Notes under the pieces: model-generated
Told to the model about the DNA's origin: nothing
Databases searched by the model: none
The model's input: the letters and a program-made list of their open reading frames with translations, nothing else
NCBI RefSeq assembly: GCF_014359905.1
Contig: NZ_JACIYP010000010.1
Coordinates: forward strand, 1-64,000
DNA from: Hoeflea sp.
Lineage (GTDB): Bacteria; Pseudomonadota; Alphaproteobacteria; Rhizobiales; Rhizobiaceae
Length of the DNA stretch: 64,000 nt
Direction of reading: 5' to 3'
Shown here: piece after piece, positions 55,597-64,000 of the stretch
Layout of the letters: every line of letters starts with the position of its first letter
Numbering within the stretch: the first letter of the stretch is position 1
Translations under genes and position numbers: made by a program

Positions 55597-57537
55597 ATGT
55601 TGAGATCAATCCTTAAGAACCTGTCCCGTCCTATATCGATACATGGCGGCAATCCGGATCTGCTCAAGGCTCAATTCGCGGTGTTTTCGAGTCAGGTGCC
55701 GTTGATGTATTCGATTGTGCTAATCAATGCCTGGGCGTTGGCCGTAAACTTCATGAAGGTTGCCCCGGCATGGCTGGCCATCCATGTTCCCGTCGGCTTT
55801 ACCATCATATGCGGCGCGCGCCTCCTGGTCTGGTGGCGGGCGAGGCATACGGTGCCGATGGCCGAGGCGGCGCACGAGGCGTTGAAGCAGACGAACCGGT
55901 TTGCCCTCATCCTCTCCGTCACGCTGACGACCTGGGCACTGGCGCTGTTCCCCTATGGCGATGCTCATTTGCAGGGCAATATCGCCTTTTTCATCGGCAT
56001 TACCGGTCTTGGCGTCATCATCTGCCTGCAGCAACTGCCATCGGCGGCGTTCATCGCCGCGATTGTCATCAACGCCGGCTTCGTGATGTGGTTCAGCCTG
56101 GCCGGCGTTGCGGCGTTTGCGGGCATGGCGGTCAATCTGGTGCTGGTGTCTATCGCCCTGTTGATGGTGGTGACCGTGCAGTTCCGGCATTTTGCCGGCG
56201 CGGTGAGCGCCCGGCGCAAGCTCGAAACGGTCAGCAGGGAGAATTTCCGGCTCGCCAACCTCGACAGCCTCACCGGCCTGCCCAATCGCCGCCAGTTCTT
56301 CACCCTTCTCGAGACGGCCTTCGCCGAGGCCGGCGAAGGCCGTCTCGCCGTCGGCATCATCGATCTTGATGGCTTCAAGCCGGTCAATGATCTTTACGGC
56401 CACAAGATCGGCGATGATCTGCTGGTCGAGGTCGGTCGCCGCCTGGCGTCGCTCATGGAAGACAACACCCGGATCGCCCGGCTCGGCGGAGACGAATTCG
56501 CCCTGACGGTTGCCGATTGTCCAGGGGATGAACAGTTGCTGGCGCTGGGCGAGGAGATCTGCAAGGCCTTGCGCGATCCTTTCGTGCTGATGGAAGCAAC
56601 CGTGCAGCTTTCGGGGTCGATCGGCTTCGCCGCCTATCCCGAAATGGCCGAGAGCGCCCACGATCTTTATGAGCGGGCCGACTATGCGCTCTATCAGGGC
56701 AAGCGATCCAACCGCGGCCATGCCGTGCTGTTCGCCAATAGCCATGTTGCCGAGATCGAGAAGGAGAAGCGGATCGAACAGGCGCTCGGCACGGCCGATC
56801 TCGAGCATGAGATAGACGTGGTCTTTCAGCCGATCGTCGATATTCTGAGCGGCAGGACAGTGGCGTTTGAAGCGCTGGCGCGCTGGACCAGTCCGGCGTT
56901 GGGGAGTCTGCCGCCCGGTCAGTTCATCCCGGTCGCCGAGCGGATCGGCCTGATTGGTCAGTTGACCCGCGTGCTGCTCAAGAAGGCCCTGGTCTCGGCA
57001 TCGCGCTGGCCGGACGAGGTCGGCCTGTCCTTCAATCTGTCCACCCATGACATCAGCACGTCGGATGGCGCGGTGGCCATCGTCGGCATCATCATGGCAA
57101 GCGGCATCGATCCCGAACGGCTTGATTTCGAGATCACCGAAACCGCGATGATGTATGATTTCGTCCAGGCCAAGACCGCCATAAACATGCTCAAGGGGCT
57201 CGGCTGTGGCATTGCGCTCGATGATTTCGGCACCGGATATTCGAGCCTCAGCCAGCTTCACGCCCTGCCGCTGACCAAGATCAAGATTGATCGCAGTTTC
57301 GTCACCGACCTGCACAAGAACCCGGCGAGTTTCAAGATCGTCAAGTCGCTGCTTGCGCTCAGTTCCGACATGGGTCTGAGCTGCGTCATCGAAGGCGTGG
57401 AGACCGAGGACGAACTGGCGGTGCTCAAGAATCTCGGCGGCGAACTGGTCCAGGGCTATTTCTACTCCCGCCCCATGCCTGAAATCGACATCCCCGGCTT
57501 TCTGCGTCAGCCGGTTGAGGCGCGGGCCGCCGGATAG
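55597..57537 (+). CDS. Membrane GGDEF-EAL cyclic di-GMP enzyme
   Basis: A 646-residue protein. Residues about 35-200 form five to six membrane helices, a likely input domain of unknown type. The diguanylate cyclase domain (about 220-385) has intact DSLTGLPNRRQF and LGGDEFALT. The phosphodiesterase domain (about 400-640) has FEALARW, FNLST, DDFGTGYSSLSQL, KIDRSFV and EGVETEDEL, so the metal and catalytic residues are in place. Both activities are possible; which dominates cannot be read. Start uncertain between ATG 55597 and TTG 55555. Confidence 0.9.
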   Translation: MLRSILKNLSRPISIHGGNPDLLKAQFAVFSSQVPLMYSIVLINAWALAVNFMKVAPAWLAIHVPVGFTIICGARLLVWWRARHTVPMAEAAHEALKQTNRFALILSVTLTTWALALFPYGDAHLQGNIAFFIGITGLGVIICLQQLPSAAFIAAIVINAGFVMWFSLAGVAAFAGMAVNLVLVSIALLMVVTVQFRHFAGAVSARRKLETVSRENFRLANLDSLTGLPNRRQFFTLLETAFAEAGEGRLAVGIIDLDGFKPVNDLYGHKIGDDLLVEVGRRLASLMEDNTRIARLGGDEFALTVADCPGDEQLLALGEEICKALRDPFVLMEATVQLSGSIGFAAYPEMAESAHDLYERADYALYQGKRSNRGHAVLFANSHVAEIEKEKRIEQALGTADLEHEIDVVFQPIVDILSGRTVAFEALARWTSPALGSLPPGQFIPVAERIGLIGQLTRVLLKKALVSASRWPDEVGLSFNLSTHDISTSDGAVAIVGIIMASGIDPERLDFEITETAMMYDFVQAKTAINMLKGLGCGIALDDFGTGYSSLSQLHALPLTKIKIDRSFVTDLHKNPASFKIVKSLLALSSDMGLSCVIEGVETEDELAVLKNLGGELVQGYFYSRPMPEIDIPGFLRQPVEARAAG

Positions 57538-57648
57538 GCGTGCGACGTTTATCGTCACATCATGCATCACAGGTGATCAATGATGCTTTACACATCATAA
57601 TGAGGGTATTATACATTCATCTCAAGTGCTGAGGCGAGAGGATAGACC

Positions 57649-57921
57649 GTGATCACCGCTTCACAATTGCGCGCCGCCCGTGCGCTGCTGGGAATGGACC
57701 AGAAAACGCTTGCGGCGCTGGCCGGCGTATCGCTGCCGACGATTCAGCGAATGGAGGCCAGCGACGGCAATGTCCGCGGCATCGTTGATACCCTGACCAA
57801 GGTCGTGGCGGCGCTCGACAAGGCAGGCATCGAGCTCATCGGCGATGACGCCCGCAGCGACAGGGGCGGGCGCGGCGTGCGGCTCAAATCGCCAGCGTCT
57901 CCGTCCGGCGAACAGGACTAG
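57649..57921 (+). CDS. Small XRE-type helix-turn-helix protein
   Basis: A 90-residue protein: HTH SQLRAARALLGMDQKTLAALAGVSLPTIQRMEAS followed by a short tail (DKAGIELIGDDARSDRGG). GTG start with GAGAGG upstream. This is a very common alphaproteobacterial stand-alone HTH. The upstream region is AT-rich (57538-57640) with a TATTATACATT stretch that could hold its promoter. It may control the following SulP gene, about 100 bases downstream. Confidence 0.83.
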   Translation: MITASQLRAARALLGMDQKTLAALAGVSLPTIQRMEASDGNVRGIVDTLTKVVAALDKAGIELIGDDARSDRGGRGVRLKSPASPSGEQD

Positions 57922-58019
57922 CTTCTCGGCAAGCCGCGCAGGGTGCCTGACCAGTGATGACACCGCCGCTTGACTGACGGACAAAGCGACATTTTCGACT
58001 TCAACAATAGGCTCATGCC

Positions 58020-59285
58020 ATGCGCCAGCCAAAAATACTCACGACCATGAAGAACTACAGCTGGCCGCTGTTTGTGAGCGACCTGCTGGCCGGCGCCACC
58101 GTCGCCATGGTTGCCTTGCCGCTCAGCCTTGCCATCGCCATTGCCTCGGGCGCCGATCCGGCCAAGGGCATCATCACCGCCATTGTCGGCGGATTCCTGA
58201 TCTCCTTGTTCGGCGGCAGCCGGGTCCAGATCGGCGGTCCGACCGGCGCCTTCATCGTCGTGGTCTTCGGGGTCATCGCCCAGCACGGCTATGACGGCCT
58301 GGTGCTGGCAACCTTCATGGCGGGCATCATCCTGCTTGTTGCGGGCTATTTCCGGGCCGGAAACCTGATCGCCTTTGTGCCTGAAGCGGTGATCAACGGC
58401 TTCACCATCGGCATCGGCATCATCATCGCCACCAGCCAGCTCAGCGATTTCCTCGGACTGCGCGTCGCCGAGGTCCCCGCTGATTTCCTGGAGAAGATAC
58501 CGGTACTCTGGGAGGCGCGCGAAACCGTCAATCTTCCGGCCTTCGCCATCGCGGTCGTCACCCTGATCCTGATCGTGGCCTTGCGCCGGCTTGCGCCGCG
58601 CTTTCCGGGTCTCATCCTGGCAGTCGGCTTCGGGTCCGCCCTGGTTGCGCTGATGGCCTTGCCCGTCGACACGCTCTATTCCCGCTTCGGCGATCTGCCC
58701 AGCCAGATGCCGTGGCCGCAGCTGCCCGATCTTTCGCCCTCGCGGATGATCGAACTGCTGCCATCCGCCTTCGTCATTGCATTCCTGGCAGGCGTCGAAT
58801 CGCTGCTCTCGGCCATGGTCGCCGACAAGATGATCGAGGGCCAGCACCGGCCAAATGCCGAGCTGACGGCCCAGGGCATCGCCAATATCGGCTCGGCCCT
58901 GTTCACAGGCCTTCCCGCCACCGGCGCCATCGCGCGCACCGCCACCAACATCAAGGCCGGCGGCAAGACCCCGGTCGCGGGGCTGGTCCATGCCATCATC
59001 ATCTTGCTGGTGATGCTGCTCGCCGCCCCGCTCGCGGGCTATCTCGCCATGCCGGCGCTCGCGGCGCTCTTGATCATCACCGCCTGGAACATGACCGAGC
59101 CGCACAAATGGCGCGCCCACGCCCGCGGCCGGAAAAGCGACATCCTGCTGCTGCTGCTCACGCTCGTCCTGACCGTGCTCGTCGACCTGACGGTTGCCAT
59201 CGGCGTCGGCGTGTCGGTGGGCCTTGCGCTCAGGCTCAGCCGCCGCAGGGAGGTGGAGACGGACTGGTCTGAACCGGACCGGTGA
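58020..59285 (+). CDS. SulP-family anion transporter lacking a STAS domain
   Basis: A 421-residue inner-membrane protein with 11-12 helices. SulP markers are DLLAGATVAMVALPLSLAIAIASG, FGGSRVQIGGPTGAFIVVV and FTGLPATGAIARTATNIKAGG. It ends shortly after the last helix (VSVGLALRLSRRREVETDW), so the cytoplasmic STAS domain of typical members is missing. The substrate is probably sulfate or bicarbonate; neither can be confirmed. Confidence 0.9.
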   Translation: MRQPKILTTMKNYSWPLFVSDLLAGATVAMVALPLSLAIAIASGADPAKGIITAIVGGFLISLFGGSRVQIGGPTGAFIVVVFGVIAQHGYDGLVLATFMAGIILLVAGYFRAGNLIAFVPEAVINGFTIGIGIIIATSQLSDFLGLRVAEVPADFLEKIPVLWEARETVNLPAFAIAVVTLILIVALRRLAPRFPGLILAVGFGSALVALMALPVDTLYSRFGDLPSQMPWPQLPDLSPSRMIELLPSAFVIAFLAGVESLLSAMVADKMIEGQHRPNAELTAQGIANIGSALFTGLPATGAIARTATNIKAGGKTPVAGLVHAIIILLVMLLAAPLAGYLAMPALAALLIITAWNMTEPHKWRAHARGRKSDILLLLLTLVLTVLVDLTVAIGVGVSVGLALRLSRRREVETDWSEPDR

Positions 59286-59532
59286 GGGGGCTGGGCGCGG
59301 ATCCGCCTTTGGCCGATGCGAAGCGTGTCAGCTCACCCTGGTTCGCAAACAATCGCAATGAACCAGGAATAGCGGCGACCATGAGCGCCGTTACCGTTCG
59401 CGTCCCGGCCGAGGCCGGCGATGGCCGATTTGCGAGCACCGATGACGTGACCCGCCTGATCGCCCCCAAAATGGCTGGATCCTCTTGAAGAGGATCAGAT
59501 TTGTGACGCCTCCCCCAATGGACCCTTCTCCC

Positions 59533-60753
59533 TCAGAACGCGAGATCCGCCACCACCGCGTCGAGCACCAGCATGCCTTCGGGGGTGCAGCGGATGCGGT
59601 CGGGGTCCATCTGTTCGATCATGCCGTGGCTGATCAGGAACCCGGTCCGCTCGACGTCGAGGATGCGGCCCGAAAGCGCGCTCCAGCGCTTGAGATCGAT
59701 GCCTTCGCGCAGTCTCAGCCCCATCAGCAACAGCTCGTCGGCCTGTTCCGATGCACTCAATTCGCTGGTCTCGATCATGCCGTGACCGTTGGCTGAGACA
59801 AGCTCCAGCCATTTCTCGGGGCTTCTCTCGGTCGCAGTCGCAATCTTGCCTTCCGCGGTGAGCAGCCGTCCATGGGCGCCCGGGCCGATCCCGGCATAGT
59901 CGCCATAGCGCCAATAGGTGAGGTTGTGCCGGCTTTCGGCGCCGGGGCGGGCATGGTTGGAGACCTCATAGGCGGGCAGCCCGTGATCCTCGCACACCTG
60001 CCGGGTCAATTCATAAAGCTCGGCCGACAGCTCGCCGTCTGGCACGATCAGCTTGCCGGCCTTGTGCAGCCCGTAGAACGGCGTGCCTTCCTCGATGGTC
60101 AGCTGGTAGAGCGACAGGTGATCGGCGGCGAGCGAAATGGCTTCCTTGAGCTCCGCTTCCCACGCCTGAAGGGTCTGGTCGGGCCGCGCATAGATGAGAT
60201 CGAATGACATCCGCGGAAAGATCTCGCGCGCCAGGCCGATGGCTTTCAGCGCCTCGGCCCGGTCATGCAGCCGGCCGAGCCGCTTGAGGTCGGCATCGTT
60301 GAGCGCCTGCACGCCCATCGACACCCGGTTGACCCCGGCGTCCCGGTAGCCGCGGAACCGTCCTGCCTCGACGCTCGACGGATTGGCTTCCAGCGTGATC
60401 TCGATTCCGTCCGGCACCACCCAGGCCGCGCGCACGGCGTCGAGAATGGCGGCCACTGTCTCGGGCGCCATCAGCGAGGGCGTGCCGCCGCCGAAGAACA
60501 TCGAGGTGATGACGCGCGGACCCGAGATCTCCCGCATGGTCGCGATCTCGCGGGCAAACGCCGCGACATAGGCCTGCTGGTCGACGCCGGCATGGCGGAC
60601 ATGGCTGTTGAAATCGCAATAGGGGCATTTGGCGGCGCAGAACGGCCAATGCAGATAGACGCCGAAACCGGGATTGCCGGTATCGGGCGCAATGGCGTCG
60701 GGGAAATTGCTTCCCGGCAGGATCGCGCCGGCGGTATCGGATGCCTGGCTCAC
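59533..60753 (-). CDS. hemW: Radical SAM heme chaperone HemW
   Basis: A 406-residue radical SAM protein. The cluster motif is Cys-x3-Cys-x2-Cys ([14 protein letters not shown]). [18 protein letters not shown] and SMGVQALND are typical of HemW, and the C-terminal HemN-like domain is complete ([17 protein letters not shown]). HemW transfers heme to respiratory proteins; the HemN-specific Cys-x3-Cys-x2-Cys-x-Cys is not present. Overlaps the rdgB stop by 4 bases. Confidence 0.92.
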   Translation of the reverse strand: MSQASDTAGAILPGSNFPDAIAPDTGNPGFGVYLHWPFCAAKCPYCDFNSHVRHAGVDQQAYVAAFAREIATMREISGPRVITSMFFGGGTPSLMAPETVAAILDAVRAAWVVPDGIEITLEANPSSVEAGRFRGYRDAGVNRVSMGVQALNDADLKRLGRLHDRAEALKAIGLAREIFPRMSFDLIYARPDQTLQAWEAELKEAISLAADHLSLYQLTIEEGTPFYGLHKAGKLIVPDGELSAELYELTRQVCEDHGLPAYEVSNHARPGAESRHNLTYWRYGDYAGIGPGAHGRLLTAEGKIATATERSPEKWLELVSANGHGMIETSELSASEQADELLLMGLRLREGIDLKRWSALSGRILDVERTGFLISHGMIEQMDPDRIRCTPEGMLVLDAVVADLAF

Positions 60754-61403
60754 GGGGTTGGAACGCCCAGGCGTTGTTCCGCGAACAGCTTGAAGGCGCG
60801 CGCCCGGTGCGACAGCGCCGTCGCCTGGCCGGGTTTCCAGCCGTGCTTTTCCTCGGCCGGCATCTCGCCAAAGGTGAGGCTGTGGCCATCGGGCCTGAAC
60901 ACCGGATCATAGCCGAAGCCGAGTGAGCCGCGCGGCGGCCAGACCAGCACGCCCGACACTTCGCCGCGATAGAAGCACGTCTCGCCTTCGGGCGTAGCCA
61001 GGCACAACACGCTCACGAACCGGCCGGTGCGCTGCGCATCGCCCACGGCGCCGCGGGCCTGGAGCGCATCCTCGACCTTCTGCATGGCAACCTCGAAACT
61101 CCGGCTGCCGTCAGGGAGCGTCGCCCAGTCGGCGGTGTAGACGCCCGGCGCGCCGTCCAGCGCATCGACCACCAGGCCTGAATCGTCCGACAGCGCGATC
61201 AGGCCGGAGGCCCGCGCCGCGGCGAGCGCCTTGGTCGCGGCGTTCAGCTCGAATGTGTCGCCGGTCTCCTCGGGTTCGGGCAGGCCCAGTTCCTTGGCGG
61301 AGGTGACCTCGACGCCGAGCGGGCCGCACAAATCGCGGATTTCGGAGATCTTGCCGTCATTGTGGCTGGCGACGAGGATCTTGCTGAGATGCGGGTTTGC
61401 CAT
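60750..61403 (-). CDS. rdgB: RdgB/HAM1 family non-canonical purine NTP pyrophosphatase
   Basis: A 217-residue enzyme that removes dITP, XTP and related nucleotides. Visible motifs are [40 protein letters not shown] and [15 protein letters not shown]. The ATG at 61403 is chosen; upstream frame extension lies inside rph. It starts 5 bases after the rph stop and overlaps hemW, forming the operon rph-rdgB-hemW. Confidence 0.95.
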   Translation of the reverse strand: MANPHLSKILVASHNDGKISEIRDLCGPLGVEVTSAKELGLPEPEETGDTFELNAATKALAAARASGLIALSDDSGLVVDALDGAPGVYTADWATLPDGSRSFEVAMQKVEDALQARGAVGDAQRTGRFVSVLCLATPEGETCFYRGEVSGVLVWPPRGSLGFGYDPVFRPDGHSLTFGEMPAEEKHGWKPGQATALSHRARAFKLFAEQRLGVPTP

Positions 61404-61408
61404 CGGGG

Positions 61409-62134
61409 TCACAGCGGTCCGGCGACCGTCACCTTCTGCATGGCCACCAGATCGGCAATGCCGGTCTTGGCCAGTTCCATCAGTTCCAGAAGCTGTTCTT
61501 GCGAGAACGGGGCGCCTTCCGCGGTGCCCTGGATCTCGACGATGCCGCCCGATCCGGTCATGACGAAATTGGCGTCGGTCTCTGCGGCCGAATCCTCGAG
61601 ATAATCGAGATCGATGACCGGCTGCGACGCGAAGATGCCGCAGGAGACGGCGGCGACGTGATCCTTGAGCACCCGGTCGACCTTGACCATGGAGCGCGCT
61701 TCCATCCATTTCAGGCAATCATGAAGCGCGATCCATGCGCCGGTGATTGCCGCCGTCCTGGTGCCGCCATCGGCCTGGATGACATCGCAGTCGACCGTGA
61801 TCTGGCGCTCGCCCAGCGCTTCGAGATCGACCACGGCACGCAGCGAGCGGCCGATCAGGCGCTGGATCTCGAGCGTGCGGCCGCCCTGCTTGCCGGATGT
61901 GGCTTCGCGGCGCATGCGATCGCCGGTCGAGCGCGGCAGCATGCCGTATTCGGCCGTCACCCAGCCCTTGCCGCTGTTGCGCAGCCATGGCGGAAGCCGC
62001 TCTTCAAGGCTCGCCGTGCACAGCACATGCGTGTCCCCGAACTTGACCAGGCAGGATCCCTCGGCGTGTTTGGAGACGTTGCGGTCAAAGCTGACCGCCC
62101 GCATCTTGTCTGTCTTCCGGCCCGATGGACGCAT
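61409..62134 (-). CDS. rph: Ribonuclease PH
   Basis: A 241-residue phosphorolytic 3'-5' exoribonuclease that trims tRNA precursors. It begins [19 protein letters not shown], and contains [37 protein letters not shown] and [19 protein letters not shown] with the phosphate-binding residues intact. Divergent from hrcA, an arrangement common in Rhizobiales. Confidence 0.96.
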   Translation of the reverse strand: MRPSGRKTDKMRAVSFDRNVSKHAEGSCLVKFGDTHVLCTASLEERLPPWLRNSGKGWVTAEYGMLPRSTGDRMRREATSGKQGGRTLEIQRLIGRSLRAVVDLEALGERQITVDCDVIQADGGTRTAAITGAWIALHDCLKWMEARSMVKVDRVLKDHVAAVSCGIFASQPVIDLDYLEDSAAETDANFVMTGSGGIVEIQGTAEGAPFSQEQLLELMELAKTGIADLVAMQKVTVAGPL

Positions 62135-62374
62135 TGTGTCTCTCCTGATTTTCGTATTGCCGCGTTCTATCGGCGCGGCTGGCAGGATGCAAAGGAAAAG
62201 CGTTCATCTGTGGCCCGGCCCGGCCCTGCCCGGCATGGCAAGGCTCGAGCGCGCCTCTTCGCATTGCCCCTTCCGTGCTGCGCTGCAAACCCCTATATTC
62301 CCGGCAGCGGGCTCCATAGACCCTTCCAAGGCCGTTCCATGCCTTGGCCAGCGGAGCCCTTGAGGACACTGTTG

Positions 62375-63460
62375 ATGACCATGAACACGCCATCCATATC
62401 GGCGGATCTTGCCGGAACGCTTGATGAGCGCTCGCAGGAGATCTTTCGCGCGCTTGTGGAAAGCTACATGGAATCGGGCGATCCGCTCGGCTCGCGCTCG
62501 CTTTCGCGCATGCTGCCGATGTCGCTGTCGCCGGCCTCGATCCGCAACGTGATGAGCGATCTCGAGGATCTCGGCCTGATCTATGCGCCGCATGTCAGCG
62601 CCGGCAGGCTTCCCACGCAGAAGGGCCTGCGGTTCTTCGTCGACGCCTTCATGCAGGTGGGCGACCTGCAGCCCGACATGCGCGCCACCATCGAGCGCCA
62701 GGTCCATGCCGAGGATTCGAGCCGACCGGTGGAGACGCTGCTCACCGAGGCGAGCCAGATGCTGTCGGGCATGACCCGGGGCGCGGGCCTGGTGATCGCC
62801 GCCAAGCAGGACGCCGTCATTCGCCATATCGAGTTCATCCGGCTTGACCCGAAGCGGGCGCTGGTGGTGCTGGTCGGCGGCAACGACCAGGTGGAAAACC
62901 GGGTTATGGAGCTGCCCGACGGGGTGACCGCCGGGCAATTGATCGAGGCGTCGAACTTTCTCAACGCCCATCTCGCCGGACGCACCCTGGGCGAGGTTCG
63001 TTCCGAACTCGAGCGAATCACCGACGCGGTCCGTTCCGAACTCGACGTGCTGTCGCGCGATCTGGTGGAGCGGGGGCTGGCCGCCTGGGCCGGCGCGCGC
63101 GAGGGCGCAAGTGCGGCCCGCCTGATCGTGCGCGGTCGCGGCAATCTGCTCGAGGGCCTGTCGGCGGGCGAGGAGCTCGACCGGCTGCGACTGCTGTTTG
63201 ACGAGCTCGAGCGCAAGGAAAGCCTGATCGAACTGATGACGCTGGCCGAGGAAGGCTCGGGCGTGCGCATTTTCATCGGCTCCGAGAACAAGCTGTTCTC
63301 GCTGTCGGGCTCGTCGCTGATCGTCGCACCCTGGCGCGACAGCGAGGACAGGGTGGTGGGCGCCGTGGGCATCATCGGCCCGACGCGGCTCAATTACGCG
63401 CGGATCGTGCCGATGGTGGATTACACTGCGCAGCTGGTGTCGCGGCTGGTGCGCAAATAG
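62375..63460 (+). CDS. hrcA: Heat-inducible transcription repressor HrcA
   Basis: A 361-residue repressor of groESL/dnaK-type operons, binding CIRCE elements and activated by GroEL. The N-terminal winged helix is LDERSQEIFRALVESYMESGDPLGSRSLSRML, then SPASIRNVMSDLEDLGLI. The C-terminal part ends YARIVPMVDYTAQLVSRLV. ATG 62375 has GAGG about 9 bases upstream; a second ATG follows at 62381. No CIRCE (TTAGCACTC-N9-GAGTGCTAA) is seen near hrcA or grpE here. Confidence 0.95.
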   Translation: MTMNTPSISADLAGTLDERSQEIFRALVESYMESGDPLGSRSLSRMLPMSLSPASIRNVMSDLEDLGLIYAPHVSAGRLPTQKGLRFFVDAFMQVGDLQPDMRATIERQVHAEDSSRPVETLLTEASQMLSGMTRGAGLVIAAKQDAVIRHIEFIRLDPKRALVVLVGGNDQVENRVMELPDGVTAGQLIEASNFLNAHLAGRTLGEVRSELERITDAVRSELDVLSRDLVERGLAAWAGAREGASAARLIVRGRGNLLEGLSAGEELDRLRLLFDELERKESLIELMTLAEEGSGVRIFIGSENKLFSLSGSSLIVAPWRDSEDRVVGAVGIIGPTRLNYARIVPMVDYTAQLVSRLVRK

Positions 63461-63691
63461 CGCCGCCTGATCGGCCGCGTCCAAGGCTGGCGGCGTGAGC
63501 GAAACGGATGGTTGCCATTCGTTTCGAAAAGTCGGCCCGAAAGCTGTTTATCCGCTGGGGCGATTTGTCCCGGCAGATGGCAGCCATCTGCCCGGCCCGC
63601 ACCACGAGGCCCTTGATTTTTGCCGTCCGAACGTCGATATGCGGGGCAACTCCTAAAGATTTTAATCGGAAACAGTCAGGACAAGTACACC

Positions 63692-64000
63692 ATGAGCGAT
63701 GAAAGCCAGGGCCACGAAAACGCCAAGCCACAGGCCGACGCCGCACCCAAGGATGGCGAGACAGTCACTCCCATGCAGGCGGAAGGGCTTGACCCGATGG
63801 ATGCCCTTCTGGCCGATATCGAGAGCCTCAAGGACCAGCGCCTCAGGATGGCGGCCGAAATGGAAAACCTGCGCCGCCGCACCGCCCGCGAGATCAAGGA
63901 CGCCAAGAGCTACGCCATTTCGGGCTTTGCCCGCGACATGCTGCAGGTCTCCGACAATCTTCAGCGCGCGCTGGCAGCGGTTCCCGAGCAGACCGATGAT
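63692..64000 (+). CDS. grpE: Nucleotide exchange factor GrpE (partial)
   Basis: The first 103 codons of GrpE, cut by the window end. An acidic N-terminal tail is followed by the start of the long coiled coil ([20 protein letters not shown], then [35 protein letters not shown]). GrpE releases ADP from DnaK. It follows hrcA by about 230 bases, the usual hrcA-grpE order. A TCAGGAC ribosome site precedes the ATG. Confidence 0.95.
   Translation, partial: MSDESQGHENAKPQADAAPKDGETVTPMQAEGLDPMDALLADIESLKDQRLRMAAEMENLRRRTAREIKDAKSYAISGFARDMLQVSDNLQRALAAVPEQTDD

Noticed and set aside
63461..63691. CIRCE operator upstream of grpE
   Set aside because: No TTAGCACTC-N9-GAGTGCTAA or close variant is visible in the hrcA-grpE spacer or upstream of hrcA.

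Overview
The window is about 64 kb of high-GC chromosome from an alphaproteobacterium, most likely in the Rhizobiales (Rhizobiaceae/Phyllobacteriaceae, Hoeflea-like; the genus is a guess). The evidence is an Irr-type Fur regulator divergent from a fabA-fabB-fabI cluster, the rpsT-dnaA pair, the mutM-ubiE-ubiB and coaBC/dut genes, and the gshB-yraN-rsmI-hemW-rdgB-rph-hrcA-grpE housekeeping run. No rRNA, tRNA or CRISPR was recognised.

Layout. 0-4.5 kb: a ParD antitoxin at the left edge, a flavin reductase, then fabI-fabB-fabA (unsaturated fatty acid synthesis) divergent from irr (iron/heme). 4.7-10.7 kb: ilvD, an exported 5'-nucleotidase, an SH3-domain secreted protein and a D-2-hydroxyacid dehydrogenase. 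10.8-16.7 kb: moeB-recF, dnaN, dnaA and rpsT on the minus strand, with a long AT-rich region upstream of dnaA. 16.9-21.3 kb: enoyl-CoA hydratase, mutM, then ubiE-ubiB (ubiquinone synthesis).

21.2-27 kb is heavily rearranged. A 69-bp stretch of the 3' end of ubiB is repeated 2.16 kb downstream. Between the copies lies a small gene recognised as DUF6979-like, itself split by a complete IS1595-family element (1464 bp, 23-bp terminal inverted repeats, 8-bp target duplication). Then come a GNAT, an FKBP isomerase, a dead FitA-type antitoxin remnant, and an ORF in which a full-length FitA-like antitoxin is fused in frame to CoaBC. A palindromic repeat and a partial duplicate of the coaBC 3' end follow.

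27-46 kb is an accessory stretch of small regulator/enzyme pairs: OsmC/HxlR, methyltransferase, LysR/cupin, glutamine amidotransferase, pirin, MarR, a feoA-feoB-Cys-rich operon whose feoB is destroyed by a large out-of-frame internal deletion, XRE-cupin/GNAT, an HD-GYP protein, an alcohol dehydrogenase, an MgtC/DUF4010 membrane protein and a glutaredoxin-MauE/DUF305 pair. Housekeeping resumes with prfC, dut, a proline-racemase-family dehydratase, cysK, comM/yifB, gshB, yraN-rsmI, a GGDEF-EAL protein, a SulP transporter, hemW-rdgB-rph, and hrcA-grpE running off the right end. A deletion scar of a divergent SDR/AraC pair sits at 52.4-52.9 kb.

I did not find a clearly new multi-gene system. The most unusual objects are the FitA-CoaBC fusion, the ubiB 3'-end duplication bounding a mobile segment, and the microhomology-type deletion scars (feoB, SDR/AraC, coaBC fragment).
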